NCBI GenBank assembly: GCA_905203305.1
Contig: CAJKVH010000022.1
Coordinates: forward strand, 1-6,844
DNA from: an uncultured Eubacteriales bacterium
GTDB taxonomy: Bacteria > Bacillota > Clostridia > TANB77 > CAG-508
Direction of reading: 5' to 3'
Length of the DNA stretch: 6,844 bases
Shown here: positions 1 to 6,021 of the stretch, one piece after another
Numbering within the stretch: the stretch's first letter is position 1
Layout of the letters: each line of letters begins with the position of its first letter
Translations under genes and position numbers: made by a program
Notes under the pieces: model-generated
The model's database searches: none
The model's input: the letters and a program-made list of their open reading frames with translations, nothing else
What the model was told of the DNA's origin: nothing

Positions 1-54
1 AGCAACTGACTTGTAATCAGTAGGTCGTCCGTTCAAATCGGACAAGTGGCTCCA
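1..54 (+). tRNA. tRNA-Thr (anticodon UGU), 5' end missing
   Basis: This is the 3' part of a threonine tRNA cut by the left edge of the window. The end of the D stem (bases 1-3), a five-pair anticodon stem (5-9 with 17-21), a seven-base loop CTTGTAA with anticodon TGT at 12-14, a five-base variable loop, a GTCCG/CGGAC T stem (27-31 with 39-43) with loop TTCAAAT, and the 3' acceptor strand AAGTGGC (44-50) are all visible. Discriminator T51 and an encoded CCA (52-54) follow. The missing 5' acceptor strand should read close to GCCACTT. UGU reads ACA and probably other threonine codons. A terminator follows six bases later, so this is the last gene of its transcript. Confidence 0.93.
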
Positions 55-59
55 TTATT

Positions 60-100
60 GTCAATAGTTTTGAGAAGGCTCTTAATTGTTGGCTTTTTTT
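60..100 (+). terminator. Rho-independent terminator after tRNA-Thr
   Basis: Bases 60-69 pair with 84-93 (ten pairs including G-U), then a T-T/T-T internal loop, then GAG (72-74) with CTC (79-81) around an AAGG loop. Seven T residues (94-100) follow directly. This matches an intrinsic terminator for the tRNA transcript. It ends only 20 bases before the next start codon, so the reductase gene must depend on read-through or on a promoter overlapping the hairpin. The best candidate is TTGTCA at 58-63 with CTTAAT at 81-86 (17-base spacer), which is weak. Confidence 0.7.
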
Positions 101-120
101 ATATTTAAAAGGAGTTTTTT

Positions 121-855
121 ATGAATAATAAAATTGTATTAATATCTGGTGCATCAAGAGGCATTGGTAGACAAACAGCTATTTATTTAGCTAAAAACGG
201 ATATACAGTTATTGCAAATTATAACAAATCTGAAAAAGAAGCATTATTTTTACAAAACGAATTAAAAAAAGAGAATATTTTTATAGATATTTTTAAAGCT
301 GATATATCTAATTCAATTGAAATTAACCAAATGGTTAATTACGTTTTAAATAAATATAAAAAAATAGATATCTTAATAAATAATGCAGGGATATCTCAAA
401 CAAAACTCTTTACAGATATAACTGATAAAGACTGGAATTTGATGATAAACACCAATTTATATTCATGTTTTAAGCTTTCTCAAAGCTGCATTCCTAATAT
501 GGTTCATAATAAAACTGGTTGTATAATAAACCTATCTTCTATGTGGGGCTTAGTTGGTTCATCTTGTGAAAGTTTATATTCAATTACAAAGGCAGGAATT
601 GATGCTATGACAAAATCATTAGCAAAAGAACTTGGCCCTTCTGGAATAAGAGTAAATTCAATCGCTCCTGGATTTATAAATACTGATATGAATAAAATTT
701 ATTCAAAAGAAGATGTACAAAATATAATAGATGATACTCCACTTGAAAAAATAGGAGATCCAATTGATATTTCTAAATGCATAAAATGGTTAATAGAAGA
801 CAATTTTACAACTGGGCAAATTATTTCTATTAATGGAGGTTTAGTTATAAATTAA
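121..855 (+). CDS. SDR-family oxidoreductase, FabG/YmfI-like (3-oxoacyl-ACP reductase or EF-P 5-aminopentanone reductase)
   Basis: A 244-residue classical short-chain dehydrogenase/reductase, the usual length for FabG-type enzymes and presumably cytosolic and tetrameric. The Rossmann cofactor loop GASRGIG is at 10-16; its Arg13 suits NADPH, as in FabG. NNAG is at 87-90. The catalytic set is Asn112, Ser140, Tyr153 and Lys157 (YxxxK). PGFINTDM (183-190) and TGQIISINGG (231-240) are the standard C-terminal elements. The start is fixed by GGAG at 111-114, six bases upstream of ATG. Sequence around the active site (SSMWG at 139-143, then SSCESLYS at 147-154) resembles, from memory, the IWG and ASCEVLYS elements of Bacillus YmfI, which reduces the 5-aminopentanone group on elongation factor P. 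No fab cluster surrounds it, which argues weakly against a dedicated fatty-acid role. The fold and reaction class are certain; the substrate is inferred. Confidence 0.93.
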   Translation: MNNKIVLISGASRGIGRQTAIYLAKNGYTVIANYNKSEKEALFLQNELKKENIFIDIFKADISNSIEINQMVNYVLNKYKKIDILINNAGISQTKLFTDITDKDWNLMINTNLYSCFKLSQSCIPNMVHNKTGCIINLSSMWGLVGSSCESLYSITKAGIDAMTKSLAKELGPSGIRVNSIAPGFINTDMNKIYSKEDVQNIIDDTPLEKIGDPIDISKCIKWLIEDNFTTGQIISINGGLVIN

Positions 856-896
856 AAACTAATCCACATATTATTAATAATATGTGGATTAGTTTT
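855..896. terminator. Bidirectional terminator: perfect 42-bp palindrome between convergent genes
   Basis: Bases 855-873 are the exact reverse complement of 878-896, with a TTAA loop, giving a 19-bp uninterrupted stem. The outer A4 and T4 ends supply a T-tract on whichever strand is transcribed. It begins on the last base of the reductase stop codon and ends inside the stop codon of the converging carbohydrate-binding gene, so one hairpin can end both transcripts. Confidence 0.85.
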
Positions 897-1365
897 AATC
901 TTCGTTTCCTATTCTCTTTTTATAATTACCTGAAATTACTTTTGGTAAATATGTTATTATTTTATATACTGCTAATTTTATTTTTTTGCTCCATATATAT
1001 GATTTTCTTAATTTTTTTGCAGATCCAATTGATTTTGGTTCATCATCTAAAACTATTAGTTCTTGAGACACCTTTTCTAAAGGAAAAACATAATTTTTTC
1101 CTTCATTATTATCCCATTCATTTTTTTCGTTTTTAAAACATAAACCAAAGTTTTCTCCTTCTAATAAATTAATTTCAGTTTGAAAACCTAATTCTGTTTT
1201 TTCCATTTCTATATCATTTACATTATCCCATTGATCTCCAAAACCGTAATGAATTGTTACCTTCTCACAGTTTTCTTGATAAAATTTTCCTGTATATGAG
1301 ATTTTTACTTTACTATTTTCAATTAACTTGTCTGTATTAAAAAAAATATTTTTAGTTAATTCCAT
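895..1365 (-). CDS. Small CBM25/CBM53-like carbohydrate-binding protein
   Basis: A 156-residue protein with one recognisable module at about 15-97. It has the pattern of starch-binding modules CBM25/CBM53: VTIHYGFG (36-43), W46, an acidic and Met-containing strand, GFQTEI (60-65), NFGLCFKN (72-79), then WDNNEGKNY (84-92) and a FP motif. The aromatic residues and the WDNN turn are the usual glucan-binding features. There is no signal peptide or membrane segment, so it is probably cytosolic. The tail (about 111-151) is rich in Lys/Arg with interspersed aromatic residues and has no recognised domain. The frame stays open upstream to 1545, but I chose the ATG at 1363-1365: a GGGAG lies ten bases before it and a good promoter (1403-1431) lies inside the longer frame. 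A start at 1464, with a purine-rich leader, is a less likely alternative. Its role is unknown; binding glycogen or another intracellular glucan is an inference. Confidence 0.8.
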   Translation of the reverse strand: MELTKNIFFNTDKLIENSKVKISYTGKFYQENCEKVTIHYGFGDQWDNVNDIEMEKTELGFQTEINLLEGENFGLCFKNEKNEWDNNEGKNYVFPLEKVSQELIVLDDEPKSIGSAKKLRKSYIWSKKIKLAVYKIITYLPKVISGNYKKRIGNED

Positions 1366-1402
1366 TTTACATCTTCTCCCTTTTTGTCTTTTGCTATGTC
1401 CA

Positions 1403-1431
1403 ATTATATTATACTTTTTTACATTTATCAA
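1403..1431 (-). promoter_or_regulatory. Promoter of the carbohydrate-binding protein gene
   Basis: On the minus strand, TTGATA (1431-1426) and TATAAT (1408-1403) are separated by exactly 17 bases. Transcription should begin near 1396 and give a leader of about 30 bases containing the GGGAG site. This supports the start codon at 1365 over longer versions of the protein. Confidence 0.7.
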
Positions 1432-1440
1432 TACTTTTTT

Positions 1441-1460
1441 TAAATTTTTTTTAAAATTTA
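1441..1460. repeat. AT-only inverted repeat between divergent promoters
   Basis: TAAATTTT (1441-1448) and AAAATTTA (1453-1460) are exact reverse complements around TTTT. The element sits between the minus-strand promoter (1403-1431) and the candidate plus-strand promoter (1483-1511), within a run of A/T tracts. It could be a regulator site, a bent or readily melted spacer, or chance in very AT-rich DNA. Confidence 0.35.
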
Positions 1461-1482
1461 ACATTTCTTCCTTTTTTTCTCC

Positions 1483-1511
1483 TTTACAAAAATTATGTTT
1501 TATGTTAGTAT
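1483..1511 (+). promoter_or_regulatory. Candidate promoter of the VanW-family gene
   Basis: TTTACA (1483-1488) and TAGTAT (1506-1511) are 17 bases apart, and TGT directly before the -10 forms an extended -10 element. Transcription would begin near 1518, leaving a leader of about 27 bases before the ATG. A closer TATAAT at 1524-1529 would place the start site within the ribosome binding site and is less plausible. Confidence 0.45.
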
Positions 1512-1544
1512 TTTGTTGAAAAATATAATTTAATGAGGTATACA

Positions 1545-3092
1545 ATGGATAAAAAAATAAAAAATATATTTTTAATTATTTTTTTTATAATTGTTTTCCT
1601 TTTACTTCTATTTTCTGTATTTTTTTCACTTATTAATATAAATAATAATAATATCTTAAATGGTATTTCAATAGAAGGTATTGATATATCTGGTCTTTCT
1701 AAAGAAGACGCAATCAAAAAAATCGATAATATTATTCAAGACAAAAAAAATAAAAATATACAGTTAAATATATCATCTGAATCAAACGTAACAGCTTCTT
1801 TTGATTATTTAAATATTAATTATAATCTAAGTGACACTATTAATGATGCATATAATATTGGACGTTCTGGAAATATTTTTAAAAATAATTATGAAATATT
1901 TAATTTACTAATTAATGGAAAAAATTTAAAATTAAACTTAACTTTAAATGATGATAATCTAAAATCTCTTTCTAATGAATTATCATCTAATTTAGACAAT
2001 AAATTAATTCAAAGTAGTTTCTATATTGATGGATCTAATCTTATTATTACTAAAGGTTCTTCTGGAAATATAGTTGATTATTATGAATTTTCTAAAAGAA
2101 TATTAAATATGGCAAATAATTTAAATGACATAAAAAATTCTATTGATGTTCCTATTATAAATTCTGATCCTAATGAAATTAATATTAATGACATTTATAA
2201 TAATATTCATAAAGACGTACAAGATGCATATTATGATAAAGAATCATCTAAAATTTCTCCTGAAATAATAGGTGTTACATTTAATGTTGATAATGCAAAA
2301 TCTCTTTTAGATACAGATCAAGACGAATATATTATACCTCTTGAATACTCTTATCCTAAAGTTACAATTAATGATCTAAATGTAAATATTTTTAAAGATA
2401 AGCTTGGTTCTTTTACAACATATTATGATATTTCAAATAAAGATAGAAGTAAAAATTTAGAATTAGCAGCTTCTAAGATAAATGGTAAAATTATTGCTCC
2501 TGGTGAATCTTTTTCTTATAATTCAACTGTTGGAGCAAGAACGATTGAAGCAGGATATAAAGAGTCAAAAATATATTCTAATGGTAAAGTAACAGATGGT
2601 ATAGGTGGCGGTATTTGCCAGTTATCTTCAACATTATATAATTCTGTATTTTTTGCTAATTTGGATATAAAAGAAAGATATAATCATCAATTTTTGACAT
2701 CTTATGTACAAGAAGGAAGAGATGCAACTGTTGTTTACGGAGTAAAGGATTTTAAATTTTTAAATAATCGTACTTTTCCAATAAAAATTGAGACAAAAGT
2801 AAGTAACGGCATTGTTTCATGCTCAATATATGGTGTTAAAGAAGATTCTGAATATGATATAAGTTTTGATGTTGAAACAGTTTCTTCTTCTGACTATAAA
2901 ACAGTTTATGAATATGATTCTTCTGTAGAACTTGGAAAAGAACTAATTAAACAAAGTGGCTCTAATGGAATGACCATTAATGTTTATAAAATTGTAAAAC
3001 AAAATGGAAGTATTATTTCTAAAACTTTCGTTAGCCAAGATATTTATAATTCTTTGGATAAAATTATTGTTAAAAATCCAGAAAATCAATAA
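1545..3092 (+). CDS. VanW-family protein, membrane-anchored
   Basis: A 515-residue protein with a hydrophobic N-terminal segment (about 8-29) that should anchor it in the membrane with the remainder outside. A GIDISGL-type motif near 45-51 and the following region to about 280 resemble the PG_binding_4 repeats that precede VanW domains. The VanW domain (about 287-430) is clear: FTTYYDIS, INGKIIAPGESFSYN, the signature GGGICQLSSTLYN (354-366, Cys358), His381 and GRDATVVYG from 391. The C-terminal 75 residues look like a G5-type domain. The start at 1545 is chosen because GAGG (1535-1538) lies six bases upstream; an in-frame ATG at 1533 lacks such a site. The family is named from vancomycin-resistance clusters, but no van regulatory or ligase genes are nearby, so a general envelope role is more likely. 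Its biochemical activity is not established. Confidence 0.93.
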   Translation: MDKKIKNIFLIIFFIIVFLLLLFSVFFSLININNNNILNGISIEGIDISGLSKEDAIKKIDNIIQDKKNKNIQLNISSESNVTASFDYLNINYNLSDTINDAYNIGRSGNIFKNNYEIFNLLINGKNLKLNLTLNDDNLKSLSNELSSNLDNKLIQSSFYIDGSNLIITKGSSGNIVDYYEFSKRILNMANNLNDIKNSIDVPIINSDPNEININDIYNNIHKDVQDAYYDKESSKISPEIIGVTFNVDNAKSLLDTDQDEYIIPLEYSYPKVTINDLNVNIFKDKLGSFTTYYDISNKDRSKNLELAASKINGKIIAPGESFSYNSTVGARTIEAGYKESKIYSNGKVTDGIGGGICQLSSTLYNSVFFANLDIKERYNHQFLTSYVQEGRDATVVYGVKDFKFLNNRTFPIKIETKVSNGIVSCSIYGVKEDSEYDISFDVETVSSSDYKTVYEYDSSVELGKELIKQSGSNGMTINVYKIVKQNGSIISKTFVSQDIYNSLDKIIVKNPENQ

Positions 3093-3127
3093 AAATCTTA
3101 TTAATAATACGGTTTTTATTATTTTTT
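3088..3127 (+). terminator. Terminator after the VanW-family gene
   Basis: AATAAAAATC (3088-3097) pairs with GGTTTTTATT (3111-3120), ten pairs with one G-U. The loop includes the self-complementary TTATTAATAA. ATTTTTT (3121-3127) follows. The left arm overlaps the stop codon. The stem is AT-rich and therefore moderate in strength. Confidence 0.6.
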
Positions 3128-3152
3128 ATATAATAAATTCTATATAAAACTA

Positions 3153-3181
3153 TTGACAAAATTTAGTCTTAGGATTATACT
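3153..3181 (+). promoter_or_regulatory. Promoter of tRNA-Lys
   Basis: A perfect TTGACA (3153-3158) and TATACT (3176-3181) are separated by 17 bases. Transcription would start near 3188, about 31 bases before the mature tRNA. It is the closest to consensus of the promoters in the window, as expected for a stable RNA gene. Confidence 0.85.
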
Positions 3182-3218
3182 ATTAAAGTGTTTATGTAGT
3201 TATTTATTATATATTTAT

Positions 3219-3294
3219 GGCTCATTAGCTCAGTTGGTAGAGCAACAGACTCTTAATCTGGCGGTCCTCGGTTCGATCCCGAGATGGGTCACCA
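3219..3294 (+). tRNA. tRNA-Lys (anticodon CUU)
   Basis: A complete 76-base tRNA. Acceptor GGCTCAT (3219-3225) pairs with ATGGGTC (3284-3290) with two G-U pairs. The D arm is GCTC/GAGC, and the anticodon stem 3245-3249 pairs with 3257-3261 with a mismatch at the outermost pair. Loop CTCTTAA gives anticodon CTT (3252-3254). The T arm contains GGTTCGATCCC, the discriminator is A3291, and CCA is encoded. CUU reads only AAG, a minority lysine codon in a genome this AT-rich; a separate UUU tRNA must serve the abundant AAA codons. The gene stands alone with its own promoter. Confidence 0.96.
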
Positions 3295-3352
3295 AAAAAG
3301 ATAATAGTTACTAATATTTAAGAATAAAAAACGAGTCATATTAGTAACTATT
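3294..3352 (-). terminator. Long hairpin beside tRNA-Lys, probably a minus-strand terminator
   Basis: Bases 3303-3317 are the exact reverse complement of 3338-3352 (15 bp) around a 20-base loop. On the minus strand the hairpin is followed by ATC and six T (3299-3294), so it would stop transcription coming from gyrA before it runs antisense through the tRNA. On the plus strand no T-run follows, so it is not a good terminator for the tRNA itself. Confidence 0.5.
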
Positions 3353-3374
3353 TGAATAAAATATATCTTTATTA

Positions 3375-3420
3375 TACCATATTAAATTCGAAAAGTTTGT
3401 CGAAATATGGTACTTTTTTT
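3375..3420 (+). terminator. Plus-strand terminator downstream of tRNA-Lys
   Basis: TACCATAT (3375-3382) pairs with ATATGGTA (3405-3412), and TTCGA (3387-3391) pairs with TCGAA (3400-3404) inside it. TACTTTTTTT follows, with seven T at 3414-3420. This is the best terminator for the tRNA-Lys transcript, about 120 bases past the CCA end. Confidence 0.65.
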
Positions 3421-3429
3421 ATTTATTTT

Positions 3430-3468
3430 AAAAAAATATAGATATGCCAAATATGGCATATCTTTTTT
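3430..3468. terminator. gyrA terminator, usable in both directions
   Basis: AGATATGCCA (3440-3449) and TGGCATATCT (3454-3463) are perfect reverse complements around AATA. On the minus strand the stem is followed by ATAT and a T-run (3436-3430), right after the gyrA stop codon. On the plus strand six T (3463-3468) follow. It should end gyrA transcription and also block plus-strand read-through into gyrA. Confidence 0.8.
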
Positions 3469-5905
3469 ATTCTTCATCTTCTTTATCAACGATTTCTATA
3501 CTAACAACTTTTCCTCCATCATTTGTTCTCATAAGTGTAACTCCTTGTGTTGATCTTCCTAGTATGCTTATTTCTTTTACACTCATTCTTATTATTGTTC
3601 CAGTATCTGTTATCAGCATAACATCTTGTGTATCATCTGCAATTTTGACTCCTACAAGTTCTCCGGTTTTTGGTGTAACTTTATATGTAATTACTCCTCT
3701 TCCTCCTCTTAATTGAACTCTATATTCATCTAATTCCGTACGTTTTCCGAATCCATTTTCTGTAATTGCAAGTAATGTAGCTTTGCTTCCTGTAATAATT
3801 GATTCCATTCCAATTACTTCATCATCATCGGCTAATCTAATTCCAATAACACCTTGCGCAATTCTTCCTATTGGTCTTACTTCTTTCTCTTCAAATGTTA
3901 TGCATAATCCTTTACGTGTTACTAAAACAACATTATCTTGTCCATCTGTTAACTTTACAGATATTAATTCATCATTATCTTTTAATGTTATACTCAATAG
4001 TCCTGTTTTCTTTCCAGAATTATATTCTGTTAATGCTGTTTTCTTTATTAATCCGTTTTTTGTTCCCATTAGAAGATATTTTCCTTCAGCAAAGTTTTGT
4101 ATTGGAATAACTGCTGATATTTTTTCACCAGCATCTAAACTTAATAAATTAACAATTGCTGTACCTTTTGCTGTTCTTCCTGCTTCTGGAATTTCATATC
4201 CTTTTAATTTATACAATTTTCCTTTATTTGTAAAGAATAATATTAGATCATGTGTTGATGATGTAAATATTTGTTTTACAAAGTCTCCCTCTCTTGTTGC
4301 GATACCTGTTATACCTTTTCCACCTCTTCTTTGATTTTTGTATGTATCTATAGGCATTCTTTTTATATATCCAAAATGTGTTAGGGCTATAACAGTTTGC
4401 TCTTCTTTTATTAAGTCTTCTATTTCAATATCGCCTTCTGCTGGTTTTATCTTTGTTTTTCTTTCATCTCCAAATTTATCTCTAACTTTAATAAGTTCTT
4501 CTTTTATAACTTCAAATACAAGATGCTCACTGTTTAAAATATCTCTTAAATGTGCTATTAATTTCATTAATTCATTATATTCATCTTCTATTTTTTCACG
4601 TTGTAAACCTGATAATGTTCTTAATCTCATGTCCAAAATTGCTTGTGCTTGTATATCTGTTAAATTGAATCTTTTCATTAATCTTTCTTTTGCATCATCA
4701 TATGAACTTCTTATTATTGCTATTACTTCATCTATATTATCAATAGCAATTCTTAAACCTTCTAATATATGAGCTCTTGCTAAAGCTTTGTCTAATTCAA
4801 ATTTAGTTCTACGAAGAGTAACATCTTTTCTATGCTCTAGATAATAATCCAAACATTGTCTCAATGTTAAAATTTTTGGTTCATTATTTACCAATGCTAA
4901 CATTATTACACCAAAACTTGTTTGCATTTGTGTATTTTTAAATAATTGATTTAATACAACTTGTGCATTTGCATCTTTTTTTAGTTCTATTACAATTCTA
5001 ACTCTTTCTTCTCTGTCAGATTCATCTCTAATTTCAGATATTCCTTCAATCCTTTTTTCCCTAACTAGATGAGCCATATTTTCAATTAATTTTGCTTTGT
5101 TTACTTGATAAGGAAGTGAACGTACTATTATTCTTTGTTTATTTCCAGACATTTCTTCAATTTCTGTTTCTGCTCTTAATATAATTTTTCCTCTTCCTGT
5201 TTTATAAGCATCCCTTATTCCTTCTGTTCCAAGAATCAATCCTTCAGTTGGGAAATCTGGACCTTTTATGATTTTCATTAAATCTTCATCAGATACTTCA
5301 TCTTTATCTATAATTTCAATAAGACCATTTATAACTTCTGTTAGGTTATGTGGTGGTATATTAGTTGCCATTCCTACGGCTATACCTGATGACCCATTTA
5401 CAAGTAATGCTGGTATTTGTGCTGGCAATACCGTTGGTTCTTGAAGTCTATCATCAAAGTTAGGCATAAAGTCTACTGTATTTTTTTCAATATCTGTAAG
5501 CATAAGTTCAGCAATCTTAGATAATCTTGCTTCTGTGTAACGATAAGCTGCAGGTGGATCACCATCTATTGATCCAAAGTTTCCGTGTCCATCAACTAAC
5601 ATATATCTCATAGAGAAATCTTGAGCCAATCTTACTAAAGCATCATATACTGATGCATCTCCGTGTGGATGATATCTACCTAAAACGTCTCCAACTGTTG
5701 TTGCAGATTTTCTATAAGGTTTGTCTGGTGTTAATCCATCTTCATGCATAGTATACAAAATTCTTCTATGAACTGGTTTCAAACCATCTCTAACATCTGG
5801 AAGAGCACGTTGTACTATAACACTCATTGCATAACTTATGTATGCCATTTTCATTTCTTCATCAATGTCTCTTTCGATTATTTTTCCGTCTTGTCTTTCT
5901 GCCAT
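3467..5905 (-). CDS. gyrA: DNA gyrase subunit A
   Basis: This 812-residue protein is the breakage-reunion subunit of DNA gyrase, which with GyrB introduces negative supercoils using ATP. The N-terminal topoisomerase domain holds DVRDGLKPVHRRIL (37-50), the quinolone-region RYHPHGDASVYDAL (77-90) and PPAAYRYTEARL (117-128), with Tyr123 the DNA-cleaving tyrosine. A helical coiled-coil region follows (about 355-490), then a six-blade C-terminal wrapping domain. The GyrA box QRRGGKG at 525-531 separates it from topoisomerase IV ParC. The length is typical. The ATG at 5903-5905 is chosen because GAGG lies seven bases upstream; an upstream in-frame TTG at 5923 lacks support. The residue aligned with E. 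coli Ser83 is Ala84, while the Asp87 equivalent (Asp88) is kept. The gene has its own promoter and terminator, and gyrB is not adjacent. Confidence 0.98.
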   Translation of the reverse strand: MAERQDGKIIERDIDEEMKMAYISYAMSVIVQRALPDVRDGLKPVHRRILYTMHEDGLTPDKPYRKSATTVGDVLGRYHPHGDASVYDALVRLAQDFSMRYMLVDGHGNFGSIDGDPPAAYRYTEARLSKIAELMLTDIEKNTVDFMPNFDDRLQEPTVLPAQIPALLVNGSSGIAVGMATNIPPHNLTEVINGLIEIIDKDEVSDEDLMKIIKGPDFPTEGLILGTEGIRDAYKTGRGKIILRAETEIEEMSGNKQRIIVRSLPYQVNKAKLIENMAHLVREKRIEGISEIRDESDREERVRIVIELKKDANAQVVLNQLFKNTQMQTSFGVIMLALVNNEPKILTLRQCLDYYLEHRKDVTLRRTKFELDKALARAHILEGLRIAIDNIDEVIAIIRSSYDDAKERLMKRFNLTDIQAQAILDMRLRTLSGLQREKIEDEYNELMKLIAHLRDILNSEHLVFEVIKEELIKVRDKFGDERKTKIKPAEGDIEIEDLIKEEQTVIALTHFGYIKRMPIDTYKNQRRGGKGITGIATREGDFVKQIFTSSTHDLILFFTNKGKLYKLKGYEIPEAGRTAKGTAIVNLLSLDAGEKISAVIPIQNFAEGKYLLMGTKNGLIKKTALTEYNSGKKTGLLSITLKDNDELISVKLTDGQDNVVLVTRKGLCITFEEKEVRPIGRIAQGVIGIRLADDDEVIGMESIITGSKATLLAITENGFGKRTELDEYRVQLRGGRGVITYKVTPKTGELVGVKIADDTQDVMLITDTGTIIRMSVKEISILGRSTQGVTLMRTNDGGKVVSIEIVDKEDEE

Positions 5906-5940
5906 GTTTCTACCTCTTTTCAATCGTTTTTATATCTTGT

Positions 5941-5969
5941 ATTATACTAAAAAGATTGATATTTTGCAA
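5941..5969 (-). promoter_or_regulatory. gyrA promoter
   Basis: On the minus strand TTGCAA (5969-5964) and TATAAT (5946-5941) are 17 bases apart. The start site would be near 5934, with a leader of about 28 bases including the GAGG site. The perfect -10 and weaker -35 (four of six) suggest moderate expression. No operator is evident. Confidence 0.65.
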
Positions 5970-6021
5970 GGATAAATTACTAAAAAAATAATTATATCTG
6001 GCCATTTTTTTGCTATTAATT

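Noticed and set aside
58..86. Promoter TTGTCA-17-CTTAAT for the reductase gene as a stand-alone feature
   Set aside because: The -10 matches only four of six bases and lies inside a better-supported terminator hairpin; mentioned only as a possibility.
882..1519. Plus-strand frames (84 and 63 codons) opposite the carbohydrate-binding gene
   Set aside because: They are Phe/Leu-rich translations of T-tracts with no ribosome binding site, and are antisense to a gene with a recognisable domain.
1366..1545. N-terminal extension of the carbohydrate-binding protein to starts at 1464 or 1545
   Set aside because: The longer frame runs through a TTGATA-17-TATAAT promoter, encodes a Lys-rich stretch typical of translated A-tracts, and the 1545 start would overlap the opposing gene. 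The start at 1464 does have a purine-rich leader and remains a minor possibility.
1550..1625. A- and T-homopolymer tracts at the 5' end of the VanW-family gene as a phase-variation switch
   Set aside because: Tracts of 7-8 A or T are common throughout this AT-rich sequence and the frame is intact.
3219..3300. tRNA-Lys as an integration site for a mobile element
   Set aside because: No integrase gene and no repeat of the tRNA 3' end is present elsewhere in the window.
3444..4772. Several plus-strand open frames of 79 to 183 codons opposite gyrA
   Set aside because: They lie wholly antisense to a clear gyrA, read as Ser/Ile/Leu-rich nonsense, and lack ribosome binding sites.
5970..6021. Terminator after the helical-protein gene
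   Set aside because: T-runs and a TGGCCA palindrome are present, but no stem of useful length is followed by a T-tract on the minus strand.
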